The notes beneath the pieces were generated by a model that had not been told where the DNA came from, ran no database searches, and saw only the letters and a program-made list of their open reading frames with translations. The position numbers were made by a program, and so were the translations under genes. Source: Turnera subulata (Eukaryota; Streptophyta; Magnoliopsida; Malpighiales; Passifloraceae). Taken from it: a stretch of DNA of 64,000 nt. Location of the stretch: contig JAKUCV010000249.1 of the NCBI GenBank assembly GCA_028386065.3, positions 106,870 to 170,869 of the forward strand. The letters run 5' to 3'. Positions 10,181-21,885 of this stretch are shown piece by piece (position 1 is the first letter of the stretch; each line of letters opens with the position of its first letter).

Positions 10181-10735
10181 TCAAGATGTAACACTTGGAG
10201 CCAAATGTGCCGAAATATGAAATAATTGGCTTTCTGTCGTGCCAAATCTATAAGGTGTCTTTTCAATTAATGGACGCAAAGAAACTCTATTTAAAACACA
10301 GCACGCTGTGTTCACACCCTCAACACAGAAATAGACAGGCAACTTATACTCATTAAGCATAGTTCTAGCCATTTCTTGCAAGGTTCGATTCTTCCTTTCC
10401 ACAATCCCATTTTGTTGAGGTGTTCTAGGAGTAAAAAATGTGTGTTCATTGCCACTTTGTTCACATGAGTGTTTAAAGGTAAAGTTATCAAATTCCCCTC
10501 CATGTTCACTTCTAATTTTAGAAATTTTATACCCTTTCACATTCTGTGGCCTTCTAACAAGTGAGTCAAATTCTTGACATGCATGATCTTTTTGTGAAAG
10601 AAAGAGAATCCATGTAAATCTAGAATAATTATCTACTATAACAAATGCATACTTTTTACCACCAAGACTCACAATTCTCATAGGACCAGATAGATCAATA
10701 TGTAGGAGTTTAAGAGATCGAGAAGCTGATACCAC
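10181..10735 (-). pseudogene. Sir-A integrase core, catalytic Asp changed
   Basis: Integrase catalytic core: LLHIDLSGPMR (first Asp), then SEHGGEFDN, where Sir-C has SDHGGEFDN, and TPQQNGIVERKNRT (Glu). The second Asp of the D,D-35-E triad is therefore Glu here, predicted to impair strand transfer. About 184 codons are open, close to a full core domain. The C-terminal end is frameshifted (FGTTESQLFHIS). It lies between protease and RT, as in copia. Confidence 0.8.
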
Positions 10736-11275
10736 ATGTTTTGGCTTAAAAGAATTTTTGATTTGTTTACCAAGCAGACATGCTCAACATTTGATTTCTA
10801 CTTCGAAGTTTAGCTTTGGCAGACCATCAACAAAATCTTTCTTTGACAGAATTGAGATGAGTTCAAGATTTGCATGACCAAGCCTCCTGTGCTATAGAGT
10901 TGGAGTATCTGTTCTTGCACTAAAGCACTTGATCTCACGATTAGTAACATCATTTAAACATATAGACTATAGATTACCAATTCTTCTTCCAACAAATAAA
11001 ACATTCTCATCATCAACTCTACTCACAATACATCTTGAAGATTCAAAAGTAACTTTGAATCCTTTGTCACAAAGCTGATTAATACTAAGCAAATTATACT
11101 TAAGATTATCAACAAGGAGCACATGCTCAATAGTTGGAATAGCACCAATCTTACCAATACTGAGAATTTTTCCTTTTGAGCTATCACCAAATGTAACATT
11201 ACCTCTGTGTTTTAAAAGGAGGGATGTAAATTTTGATGGGTCACCTGTCATGTGTCTTGAACAACCACTGTCCAA
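10736..11275 (-). pseudogene. Sir-A protease and GAG-pre-integrase segment
   Basis: The first part (11275-10967) reads DSGCSRHMTGDPSKF, the aspartic protease active site (D-S-G), then VLLVDNLKYNLLSINQLC. Sir-C lacks an 11-residue stretch here that Sir-A keeps. Stops near 10966 and 10907 precede the GAG-pre-integrase region, whose CRAC-like zinc residues occur about 10790. Relative to gag, the frame changes at a conserved junction (11291-11320). Confidence 0.7.
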
Positions 11276-12705
11276 AACCTATTCATCTCATGCATCCTGT
11301 CAAAAGATCAAGTTTTAGGTACCCAAACTAACTTGGGTCCTTGAGGGTTAGATTTGGCTCCTTTCGGAACCCAAATATATTTAACATAGTTGCTTCACTT
11401 CCTATGAAAGCATGATCTAATTGTATGTCCAACATTTCCACAATAATAGTATGTGATATCAGATCTATGTGAGTGCTCACGAGTCTTTCCCTGTAATGTT
11501 CATGATATCTAGGTCTATAAGGTCTTCTTGATTCTGCTTGGACAAATTTAACAGGCAGATTTGGCTTGTTAAAAACCATATGTGTTGCACCTATTCCACT
11601 TTTGTCTAATGAATGCCTTTGTTGCCCTAGCAGCATATTCAGGTTATCTCTCCCTCTTGTGAACTTATCTAAGGAGCATTATAAATCCTCTACTTCAGCC
11701 TTAAGAGCATCATTCTTTTGGATCATCTTTTCACAATTGCTTAAATTGCTTGCTAACTGTTTCTCAAGATCATCATATGCATTTTGAGCAGCAAGTTTCT
11801 CTTTCTTTAATGACTCACAAATAGACAAACTTTCAGCATGTGCACGCTCAAGAGTTTTATATGTAGTTTTGTGAGAAGCATGATCAAATTCAAGCAGATC
11901 AATACGTTTCTTATATGCCATGTTTTTCTTAAGTGCTTGTTCGTACTTGTCATACAATTCTTCAAATGCATCCTGTAGTTCATCAAAAGTTTAATCAGGA
12001 GATTCATTTACCTCAGATTCTTCTTGAGCCATTAAGCATAGATTTACTGCTTCTTCAGAGTTAGAGTCGCTTGATGAGTCCAAATCATCCCATGCTGACA
12101 TAGTTTTCTTCCCTTTGTTCCTTGGGGGATCAGATTTGGCTTTTTGATATGGACATTCTGATTTAATATAGCCTGGATGATTGCAGTCAAAACACACCAG
12201 TGAGTCTTTCTTTTGTTCACCAGATTTAGTACCTTGGAAGCCCTTTCCTATCATTTGCCTTCTCTTTCGAAGGAATTTAACAAATTTCCAGTGCCATGTC
12301 CACATCGTTATACTCATCACTTGACTCTTGGTCTGCAAGAGCTCATAGTCCCTCATTAAACAATCGCGCCTAGACTCTTTTACTTGATTGGTTCCTTCAT
12401 GTGTTACACAAAGAAGCCTCTATATTTCATAGGTCGTGCTACAAGAGCTGACACTCTGAAATTCACTTTTGCTTATACCACATAGTAGTATATTTTTTGG
12501 CTTGTGCATCAAGCTTAGCTCTCCTTAGCTCATCTTCAGACCAAAATTGCATGTCTCTTTGAGGTCTGGCATAGGGACTCTAAACCATATTCCATATTTC
12601 AAGATCTTTCCCTTCAAGGAAGATTTTCATTCTGAACTTCTAGTAATCAAAGTTCACTCCATCAAAGTATGAAGCTTTGTTGACACTTGTACCTTCATAA
12701 GTCAT
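11276..12705 (-). pseudogene. Sir-A gag with zinc knuckle and coiled coil
   Basis: The start ATG lies at 12705-12703 (MTYEGTSVNKA), equivalent to the Sir-C start at 51701. Segments in order: capsid N-terminus broken by several stops (12700-12360), zinc knuckle CFDCNHPGYIKSEC (about 12200), an acidic serine-rich stretch (WDDLDSSSDSNSEE), and a long predicted coiled coil (11957-11679) rich in E, K and L with regular heptads. A second CCHC motif near 11420 survives only in a shifted frame. A coiled coil in gag is characteristic of Sireviruses. At least six disruptions are visible. Confidence 0.8.
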
Positions 12706-12743
12706 GATCTTTCTCTCTGGAGATTTATCCACTATACTGAGAA

Positions 12744-12759
12744 CGCAGCTCCACTACCA
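12744..12759 (-). promoter_or_regulatory. Sir-A primer binding site
   Basis: On the minus strand this reads TGGTAGTGGAGCTGCG, two bases after the LTR end CCAACA. Sir-B has the near-identical TGGTAGCGGAGCTGCG at 47965-47980. The first part resembles the initiator tRNA-Met complement. Confidence 0.65.
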
Positions 12760-12761
12760 CT

Positions 12762-13825
12762 TGTTGGCCCAGAAATGCTAAGAAGGGGGGATTGAATTAG
12801 CTTTCCTCTTTTTTGGATTTTCTGAAGATTTGGCTCGTCACTGAAGCCAAATGCGAAACTAAATAGAAATGCAATAATAAGGGTAGAAAAGTAAAGGACA
12901 CAGGCAATTTATAGTGGTTCCCCACGCAGGAGTACATCCACTACCTAAAGGTCTCCCCTTTAGAATTTCTAACTATCCACTAGCTTGGCTTTTGCAGGAT
13001 AGACAAATAGCCTGTGGTACACAAGGTTTTGCGGGCTTAACTTGCCAAACCTAACCTAAAGCTAAACCTAACTTTGTCTACCCAACAAGATTAACCCATA
13101 ATCCTGCTGATTACAACCTCTCAATGATCAAAGCTTCAAGAGTGACTCACTCAAGAAGTTACACAAATTCCAACAAAGATTTTCTCACAAGGTATGCTCT
13201 TTTTCACAACTTAGAATCTCTTGAATGGCTAGATTAAATTGTTGTGAGGCTTCAATTCTCTATTTATAGATTCTAAGGATGGGGAGGAGTGTTCTCCAAC
13301 GGCTAGATAGCTTCCAGGTGGCGCACAAGTTGACTTCTTTCTTCAATTAAGAACTGTCAACGTTTGGCTGTTGGCTGAACCGAAACTAATAATTATTTGG
13401 GCAGAAATTGTTTATTAATCTTCAAAAAGTATCCCAAAAATGAAAGTGAGGACCAACAGATCTTCAAGGCATGAAAAAGGATGTGAGGACCACTTTTTTC
13501 AACTTTTTCTAACCCTTGGTAACCAAGTAAATCCGTTACTTTAGTTGTTTTAAAGACAACTATTTTTTGGGACCACAACTCCAACTACCCAGATAGCGAC
13601 CGTTTGGTGTGATGGAAAAGCCACGATGAAGCCAAATCTTCATGGTATTTGGTTTCTGCGAGAAACCAAATTTTTTGAACAAATGCTTAGAACACGCAAG
13701 GGCTTTCCACAATGTTTGTTAATCATCAAAATAATAATATAGGCATTGAATAATCATCATAAATATATTAAACAAAATTAGTCTTAATTAATTACTTAAT
13801 TAAGCCCCACATATTTAGGCTAACA
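12762..13825 (-). repeat. Sir-A 5' LTR
   Basis: 1064 bp, starting TGTTAGCCTAAATATG (minus, from 13825) and ending GGGCCAACA (12762). Its first 90 bases match the Sir-C 5' LTR at 50639. It contains several ATTTGGC/GCCAAAT motifs, for example the dyad at 12827-12853. The outer flank is LINE-B sequence starting CCATA, the expected target duplication. Confidence 0.85.
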
Positions 13826-14787
13826 CCATAGGTAGTGCCTTTGCGAACAACTTTGGGCATTCTTTGCTCACTAGGTTGCGGCAAGCTATCGGAGATGGTG
13901 GGTGCATTAGGTTTTGGTGTGATAGTTGGTCGCCTAAGGGGTGTTTAAAGGATCGGTTCCCTCGGTTATTTCGCATATCACTGTTTCAAGGTGCTTCCTC
14001 AGCTGCAGTAGCACGTGAAGGCTACTTCCTCCATCTAGACAGTGTTGGTTGGAACCGTTGCATGTATGCATGGGAGCAAGACTCTTGTCGAGTTATTTAG
14101 GAGGCTTTAGATGCTATCAGCCTTGAGGATGGTGTAGGTGATAGCTGGAGATGGACGGAGAGCCCAGATGGTGTGTACTCAGTCAGAATTGCATACTTCT
14201 TTTTATGTTCGCGGGCTGCTGTACCTCCCCGGCCATTGCCATAGTTGTCCCTGGCGCCTCCCAAAATCTAGGGCTTCTTGTGGCTTCCGCTAAATGAGGG
14301 ACTTGCAACCAAAGGAGCTTTGTTACCGAGGGGTATCTTATCCTTTGTCGAGGCCTTGTGTCCACTTTGTGGCATTGCGGTGGAAGATGTTGATCACTTG
14401 TTTATTTCTTGCCATGTCTTTGCCTCCCTTTGGCCTACTATTTGCCGGTGATGGGGAATCAGTTGAGTGCCGCTGGATAGAGTAATAAAGTGGTTTGATC
14501 AGTGGCCTTTGCTTTATTGGGCTCAACACTCGCTGAAAGCTTGGGTCCTCTTGGGTTTGGCAATGCTTTCGTCACTCTGGTTAGGACGAAATGCGGTGGT
14601 TTTCTTGCAGCAACCGTTGCAGCCCGAACTTGACCTCTTGGTTTCAAGGGCATTCTGGTGGTTCAAGTTGCAACATCCGCAATTCCCTTATAGTGCTGGT
14701 GGAGTCGGATCATCCTCTGAGACTCTTAAGCATTGGCGTACTAATCACAAAGTCAAAATTCGTTATACTGACGGAGGCGTGTAGACT
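13826..14787 (+). pseudogene. LINE-B: 3' part with zf-RVT domain
   Basis: Reads IGSAFANNFGHSLLTRLRQ and GGCIRFWCDSW at the start, the post-RT region of plant L1-type LINEs. After a stop at 14098 it continues through WRWTESPDGVYSV to a zinc-binding segment, LCPLCGIAVEDVDHLF (about 14350-14400), typical of zf-RVT. Several stops and shifts follow. It differs in sequence from the same region of LINE-A (21170-21700), so it is a second family. Its left end is cut by the Sir-A LTR; no poly-A tail could be assigned. Confidence 0.75.
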
Positions 14788-16411
14788 GGGATAGCGTGCT
14801 GATGTATCTTTAGACCTTGTACATGATTCACATAATTTTGTCTCTGCCCATATTTACACAGCATAAATAAAGTTTCACGATTAGCATAAATAAAGAAAAG
14901 TAAATAAATAAATTATAGCATAGGAGTAATGTAATGTACACGTTAGCCGCATAGAACTTTTCTTTCCCTGCACGGGACTTGATTGATAAACTCAGTTCCT
15001 GTCCTTCCTACTATATGAAAATGAAATATTCCAGTGAAAGAAATTTTATTAAAAAAAAAAAAAGCATAGCCCAATTGCCACCTAGTTCCTCTACAGTGTT
15101 CAGGAAGAGTCAGTGGGCATCCTCTTCATTATCCTTCTCATCACCTACTACCGTTCCTTTCTAAACATTACATGAAGGACAAGTGATCTAAGAAAAACTG
15201 ACATATATATAGTAAGCCCAAAGTCAAAAATTGTCAACTTTTAATATTCTCAATTAATTCATGGATATCCACGATGGAATAAGAACTTCGTTATGAACAA
15301 GGTTTAATTCGTCTATATATATATAAAAAAAAAAAAACAGGATGTCACTTTGTCTAGTGGGAACAAGTAGCAAGTAGAATATTATTAATTAGTCAGGTGT
15401 TAGGATGCAAATTCAAACTTAGGAATTGGTGGAGTATACTGCGTTCGTAAGTGTTTCAAACATTGTGGTGCTGACCCTCAACCGAATATGACCAAAATTT
15501 TCGATCCTACTGTTGTTTCAAGTTTTAACTCGGTTTCCTGGATATAATGGGTGAATCTCCCAGACTAAACTAATGTCATCTTAAGATGCAATATTGTGTT
15601 GAACTAGCATCCTAGCATTGGGCTTGTGGTGTATGGAACTCACTTTTTAAATCTTACAATTCATAGAATGAAAGAAGAAAACAGAAAAGGAGTTTGCAAA
15701 AAAGGAAAGTAGACAGATTCCAGTAGGAAACCTGAGTCTTTTTATTAAATCAAGATCGTATTCCACCAAAAAAATAAAAAAGATTCCAGTAGGAAACCGA
15801 CAGACAAACGAATCTCTGGATTCGAGTTGGCCTTATTATGTTATTTACTCTTTATCGTCTGGTCTTCTCTGGTCTTGGAGTCTAGCACAAATTGGGCATG
15901 TACAGATCAATTCACCCATTTGACGAAATAGTCTGCCGCCTTCTTCCATGGAAAATATCGTGGCACACAGAATCTTCAAATACCTACCCTGTTATCTTTT
16001 AGAAAATGACAATGGAATTTTTTCAGTTTTGCTTTGTATATATATAGCACATTCCCGGCGGCCATATGCATGCTCAGTTTTACTAAAGTTCATAGGCTAC
16101 GTACATACATGTAATATGATTTATAACTACTAACAATGTTGTGCATATTCGTGTAGTTAGCCAATTAATCTAGCGAATAATTAAAGCGATTCAAATTAGG
16201 CAAACCCTCAATGAGTTGGCTTCGGCACGGATAATTTATGTAAATGTAATGGAACTTATACTAGGATGTCTCTTCCATGGAGAAGTTGCAATTTTACCCC
16301 CATATATATATAATTATAACTATCATTGACGAAAATAACTATAAACATGTCAAGAAAAGGACATGAAGATGACAACACGGGATGGAGGGCAAACGTCAAA
16401 GGTAGACCTCA
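14788..16411. other. AT-rich intergenic DNA, no gene seen
   Basis: About 1.6 kb with A runs at 15050-15063 and 15327-15337, short AT microsatellites and no ORF resembling a known protein. The beginning may be LINE-B 3' untranslated sequence. Nothing else supported. Confidence 0.5.
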
Positions 16412-16444
16412 AAGCCGTCCGTCGGGGTTGCCGCCGGTTTTAGA

Positions 16445-17022
16445 ATTGTGTGGACTCTTGTAGTTTGGAGGAATTGGGGTTCCAGGGCCCACAATTTACC
16501 TGGCAGAAGGGCTTGGTTTAGGAGCGCGTTGACAGGGCTTTGGCTAATCAAGCATGGATACAGGCTTTTCCTTCGTCACAGGTGTATCATTTACCTACTA
16601 TGTGTTTTGACCATTGTCCTTTACTCATTGATTTTGGTTTTTCGCGGTCTCTGGTTCCTTTGGGAGATATGTCTTTCAAGTTCCAGGCAGCGTGGTATCC
16701 CATAGTCAATTTTCTTCTTTTGTTCAGGCCAGTTGGGGGAGTGTGGTGGCATTGCCGGAAGCTTTAGATTCATTGTCTACGGCTTTGAGTACCTGGAATT
16801 TAGATGTTTTTGGAAGCATTATTCATCGCAAGCGTCTTCTTTTGAAGAGGCTTGCAGGGATACGGACTTATCTAGCTCATCGTCCCTCTATTTTCCTTTC
16901 TTCACTTGAGAAGGATCTTAGACAAGAGTATGTTGCGGTTTTGCAGCAAGAAGAGTTGTTGTGGTTTCAGAAAGCCCGTTGCCAGTGGATTAATGATGGG
17001 GATCGTAATACTTCTTTCTCCC
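16445..17022 (+). pseudogene. LINE-A endonuclease-RT connecting region
   Basis: Across two frames the sequence reads RALANQAWIQAFPSSQ, HLPTMCFDHCPLL and FKFQAAW, the end of the endonuclease region. It continues with LDSLSTALSTWNLDVFG and ends at WINDGDRNTSF, a conserved stretch just before the RT in plant LINEs. A frameshift near 16690 joins the two parts. The coding sequence breaks at 17022 where family L copy A begins. The next LINE residues expected (early RT motifs) are missing, so about 0.5 kb of LINE was deleted at this junction. Confidence 0.8.
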
Positions 17023-20000
17023 AGCCGCACCGACACCCTCATCTCTCACCTTCTCTCTCCCGTCTTCTCTCGCTCTCTCTCTCTCTCTCTTATCTAATCT
17101 ACAAACACACCGACACCACCATCTCTTCTCCTTCTCCAATCAAACGCCGCCACCACTTGGGTCGTCGCTGTAGTTTGATTCGGGGCTGTGGTTGTCGCCT
17201 GGACGCACACGGGTTTGGGAGAGGGGTCGATGCAGGTCGTTCCGGCGGACGTGGCCAGCGGACAATGGGGTCTTGTGCCGCCGTCGGCTGGTCGCTTGGT
17301 AAGTCCCGGATCTCCCTTCCTGTTCCTTCTCTTTTGTTTTCGGGCTTTGATGTTAATCGGGCGTTCATCTCTTTTGTTTGGTGTTGGGTTGTGTGTGCTG
17401 TGAAGCTGCGGGGCTGTGGTGTTGTTTGGCGGTGTAGTGTGGTTCTAGCTGGTGGTTGGGTCGCCGACAGTGGGTTGTTGAGACTCAGGCCCTGCTTGTT
17501 CCGGCCAACATGCGTTCGTCTTCGGTAGAGAGCAGCAGCGGATCTGTCCTGTGGGTTCTCGGTTTGCTTTACTCCGTGTGGGGGTTGGATGTTTCGGGAC
17601 TGTTGTGGAAATTCCGACAAGCTCGAGTCACTTTACTAGTGAGGATTGACCGGAATCCGGCGAACAAGTTATTGTTCCGGCGAGCTCGGGATTTTTCCAA
17701 CGAAATTCGGGAAGTGTTCCGGCAAGACAGATTTCTTCTTTGGTTGTTAACGGTAATTCCTGGTTGGGCCGTAGTTAAATTTTGTACATATCATGTACGG
17801 TAATGTTTGCAACTCATTTATCAGAAAGAAACGAAATAGTGGAAACCAAGTGTGTCGAGTTGAGTGACGTGCCGGGTTAAGTCCGACGTGCATAGAACTT
17901 TAGGACGAGTAACCATGGGCTCGGGTATAACCTTAGAGTGAGAGTTGGAGAAACCGGGCCCAGGCCCAATCATGTTGTGTTTTAGTTGTGTGTTTTAAAT
18001 GGATGTAGGGAGAGTGGGCTTTAGCCCAAAGGCTTAATGTTTTGTGGTCTATTTGATGATATGGGCCTTAGGCCCAGGAGGAATAGTCAGATTTAAAATA
18101 TGATGGGCTTTAAGTTCGAGTGCATACTTGGGTTGTAATGGTGGATTTGGGGATACGGGCTTTAGGCCCAATTAAAAGGTACTTAACTTGTGATGGGCTT
18201 TAGGCCCAATCTTGGGGGAATGCAAGAATTGGGTTCTAGACCCAATGGTTAACTTGGTAATATAAGTTAGGCCTTTGATTTTGATCAAGTCATTACACTA
18301 GTGGGCGATGAATTCGAAAATAGGATCGGTGAGATTTACAAGAATTATTTGGGCTTGGACACTGATATTATGGTATGGGCCTAGTGTCACGGGATTAAAT
18401 TTGAGATCATAGCTTTGGCATGCATTCATGTAACTCATGAATAAAATCTTATATGTTGTATCTATTCGTAGGATGCTATGTGCATAGGAATGCGAGGCGG
18501 ATTGTGGCTTTAGCTTCCGAGGCAATCTTATGGCCATGGTGAGGACATATAAACCTTGATATGCTACTGCCTACGGTACTCAGGTTGATAGGCTTGGTAC
18601 ATGGTATGGTAAATGGTTTAATGTTGCAAGCCTTGTATGTCTGATCTAGCTTGATGTGATTCATGCTCTGACTACGTTATGTGCCTGATTGTATATGTAT
18701 ATACTTTGATGCCATGTTAATTGTTATGAGCTGATCATATGCTGTGTTAGTTGTTATGAGCTATATTGCCATGTTAATCACTATGAGCTGATATGTTATG
18801 CCTATGATATGAGTGCTGTTTTGCCAATATCATGTATACTTATGGGAGCCTTGGGCTCGGATTAGAGACTATCTTTGGTGGCACGCCACCTGTACACAGA
18901 AAACACCTTATGCTGAAAGCATGATTGATAATAATGATTCAAAATAATATATGTTCTGTTGTGGGGCTGTTGCCCGGTAGCACCGAGTGGGAGAGAGGGT
19001 ACCCTTCGGGTCCTGTTATTATAGTGAGGTATACTCACAGAGACGGCGACGAGGGGAATGATGGGTACGCCCCTCGATTAGTATTTTAGTGAGAGTACCC
19101 CTCGCAGAGCTGGCACCTTGGGGATTTGTCGGGTGTACCCCTTAGTTATTTGTTATTATCTACTTTCTTTAGTGAGAGCACCCCTCACAGAGCCGGCAAC
19201 TTGGGGAATGATGGGTGTGCCCCAAGATTTTGGATTGCATATTCCTTTGAGGAGAGCACCCCTCCTAGAGCTGTCGACCACTTGATTGCTATTGGTTTTC
19301 TTTGTCGGAACCTACCCATTCCGATGTGTTGATATATGTATACACATATGTTTATATTTGGGCTTATGCCTTGGGGAGCTGGCCAGTCGCTACCGCGCCC
19401 GACGCACACAGTAGAGGGCCCTAATAAAATATTCAACGATAATAATACAATAAAGCATAATTATAATAAGTTGATTAATGATAAGTATGGGAATAACGTT
19501 TGATCTTGACTTTGTATTGTGCACTGTGACTTATTTGTGCACTGTGGCTATTGTTGCCAGAAACTGATGTATTCGTGGTTGATTTGTACTAGTATATTCT
19601 GGTTTATTTGTTTGTGGTGAGACAGTGGTTGGTCTCACCCCCTTACAGTTTTTACACAGGTTGACTGATCGTGGATCAGGGACGCATTCAGGTAACTGTG
19701 CCTATTTTCCTGCGTGGACGGATCCATAGGTTTGACACTCCATGTGCTTGCATTTGTCATTGAACTCGTTATTGATTTCCGCTGTATAACTTATCGGGAT
19801 ACTGTTTTGTTACTTTTCGATTGAACATTTGTTATTCCGGTGACTTGCTGGTGTTTACTTGGCTCATTGAGCTTGATTCATTTTTGAGTCTTTTAGTATC
19901 CCGATGTTTATTTTGTTATTGTGTGATATTGTTGGGTTATTTTACTCAGAGGTTTTCGGCATCCCTAGACTCAAGGGCATTTTGGTCTTTTTAGTATTCT

Positions 20001-20040
20001 TTATGTTTTGTGCATTCGTTCTTGGGATGCGGTCATTTCA
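17023..20040 (+). mobile_element. Family L copy A: 3-kb LTR-like element, 5' end truncated
   Basis: The segment shares its order of landmarks with copies B and C: a CT-rich stretch, a GTAAGT at about 17300, GGGC..GCCC dyads (17940-18250), a repeated TGGGGG-type block (18840-19420) and an end resembling GGGAC..GTTTCA (here GGGATGCGGTCATTTCA, ending at 20040). The first about 300 bp of the family, starting TGTAACGCCCC, are missing. LINE-A flanks both sides. It is the most diverged copy. No coding capacity is evident; the longer ORFs (for example 17099-17620 minus) come from biased composition. Confidence 0.6.
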
Positions 20041-21109
20041 TATATGCTTGTGTAATGTGTTATATAAGGTCCTAACCAAGGTTATTGTCAACCGGATTAA
20101 GCCGTGGTTGAGTGGTCTTGTGTCCCCTACTCAATGCAGTTTCATTCCGAGGAGGCATATCAATGACAATATTGTGATAGTTCAGGAGGTGATGCATACC
20201 ATGCGGGTAAGGCGGGGTTCTCGGGGGATTGTGGCTATTAAGAATGATTTGGAGAAACCCTATGATCGCCTTTGGTGGTCATTCATCCGGGACGCTTTGG
20301 AGGATGTCAAGTTGCCCAGTCATCTGCTGGAGGTTATTATGAAATGTGTGGCAAATACTGAGGTTACCGAGCCACCTCTTTCTCATATCTTCTTTGTTGA
20401 TGACATGGTTCTGTTTGCGGATGCTGAGCCATCCCAGATTAGTGTCATTCGTGATTGCCTACAGCTATTTTGCTCTTGTTCCGGCCAAAAGGTCAGTGTT
20501 TCTAACCCAGATGTTCTTTTCGAAGAATGTTTCTGTTGTTGTTCGAGAGCAATTTCACGATGGTCTAGGGTACTCTATCATGGATTATTTGGGGCGTTAT
20601 TTGGGGTTCCTTTGATCCACCAACGCGTCTCGCGTCAGACTTATGTTGGTGTCTTGGATAGGGTCTCACGACGATTGGCTTCCTGGCAATCACATGTGTT
20701 GTCATTCGCTGGTCGTGTCACTTTGACGCAGTCGGCCCTCTCTTTGCTACCGATGTACACTATGCAGATTGTTCTTCTCCCCTCCTCCATTATACCGGGC
20801 TCAGATTGGCTGTATAGGGGGTTCATTTGGGGCTCGGTAAGGCGAGCTCGTAAAATTCACTTAGCTCCTTGGGATTTGGTTTGTTCTCCTAAGCGGTATG
20901 GTGGTCTTGGTTTGCGCAGATTGGGGGCTCAGAACAGGGCCTTATTGGCTAAGTTGGCGTGGGGTGTTGTCTCGTCTCCTTCCTCTCTCTGGGTCCGGGT
21001 GCTTCGTGCGAAATACCATCCCAAGATCGAGTTTGTCCCTTCTATAGTTGGCCATAGAACATGCTCGTCATTATGGCAGGGGGTTAGTCCAGTTTGGCAA
21101 CTTGTTTAG
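20041..21109 (+). pseudogene. LINE-A reverse transcriptase
   Basis: One open frame through the segment. RT motifs: LCNVLYKVLTKVIVNRIKPW, SFIPRRHINDNIVI, DLEKPYDRL (catalytic Asp region), then the catalytic FVDD box at about 20391-20405 (HIFFVDDMVLFAD), followed by the C-terminal YVGVLDRVSRRLASWQ and HLAPWDLVCSPKRYGG. The segment between VIMKCV and PPLSHIFF is about 60 residues shorter than in family members and lacks the RGIRQGDPLSP-type motif, so the enzyme is not functional. The ATG at 19904 lies in family L, so the open frame crosses the transposon junction by chance. Confidence 0.85.
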
Positions 21110-21720
21110 CAGGGGCTAGAGTGGTCTATTGGTGATGAGCGTACGGTGAGATTTTGGAGGGATTCATAGGTGGAGGATGTTGGGCCTCTCTCCGCTCTAG
21201 CATTGAATACTATTTCGGAGGAAGAGCTCTGTCGCCCTGTGGTTGAATATGTGCTACCATCCGGAGAGTTGGATTGGGCTCGCTTCCAGCATCTGGTCCC
21301 GCCCTCGGTAGTGCTTAAAATTGTGGGGGTGCGTTGTCCCGATTTGGCCTGCAGGGTTGATATGGTGTATTGGCGTTATACGGCTTCGGGGCAGTTTTCT
21401 ACGCAGATGGCCTATTTTGTTGCGGCGACACCTAAAGTTGCTTTGGTTGACTCTGTTTGGGCCTCCATTTGGGGCTGTCTAAGGCCACAGCATCTTCGGA
21501 CCTTTTTGTGGTTGGTTGCAGATGACTTTTTACTTAGCAACCAACGTCCCTTGTAGCGACACCTCACGGCTTCGCCGATTTGTCCTCTTTGCTCTGTTCA
21601 TGCAGAGTCCTCCTTACATGTCTTGCGGGATTGTGTTCAAGCTAAGGCTTTGTGGGCTGCAATTTCTCCTACTTTGCCACCAGGTTTCTTCCAAACCACT
21701 TGTGTAAAGTCTTGGTGTGA
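21110..21720 (+). pseudogene. LINE-A post-RT region and zf-RVT
   Basis: After a stop at 21107 the reading continues as ERTVRFWRDS, then a stop, then VDMVYWRYTASGQFSTQMAY and LRPQHLRTFLWLVADD, which is zf-RVT in plant LINEs. A stop at about 21555 replaces one residue before RHLTASPICPLC and ESSLHVLRDC, the zinc-binding cysteines. The frame ends against the SINE at 21721. Confidence 0.75.
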
Positions 21721-21885
21721 AGGCCCTCCCCCTGAGGGACCCACCATATTCAGGTATTGTTACATCACATCCCTCAGCCCACACCTTTTCAAGGTTTAAT
21801 CCTTTACCATGCTGCAGCACTAGGGATTCGAACTCGGGACGTGATGCTTTTTATCCCCCTCAAGGAGAGCACCTTCACCAACTCA
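21721..21885 (-). mobile_element. tRNA-derived SINE, partial
   Basis: On the minus strand the block opens TGAGTTGGTGAAGGTGCTC, resembling a tRNA A box, and about 45 bp later has GAGTTCGAATCCC (21823-21835), a good Pol III B box. The remainder is a 3' body without a tRNA cloverleaf. It sits inside LINE-A, and its 5' edge is directly against family L copy B, which probably truncated it. Confidence 0.6.

Larger units (their letters stand above)
7710..13825 (-). mobile_element. Sir-A: Sirevirus-type copia element, 3' LTR missing, internally deleted
   Basis: In element order (minus): 5' LTR 12762-13825, primer site, gag with zinc knuckle and long coiled coil, protease, integrase, RT, envelope-like tail, polypurine tract (7906-7920), then about 200 bp that stop abruptly at LINE-A sequence at 7709. 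A coiled-coil gag and an envelope-like ORF after pol are Sirevirus traits. A 309-bp solo LTR interrupts the RT, and a deletion joins RT to the envelope-like tail, removing RNase H. Many frameshifts are present. Sir-C (50639-59728) is the closest relative here. Confidence 0.9.

Noticed and set aside
15350..15430. Possible second SINE
   Set aside because: Some tRNA-like words but no acceptable A and B boxes at the right distance.
17099..17620. 173-codon minus-strand ORF
   Set aside because: Rich in Q, P and R from a biased composition inside family L copy A; not conserved in copies B or C.
21823..21835. Possible tRNA gene (good B box)
   Set aside because: No cloverleaf can be formed and the 3' body is unrelated to a tRNA; a tRNA-derived SINE explains it.
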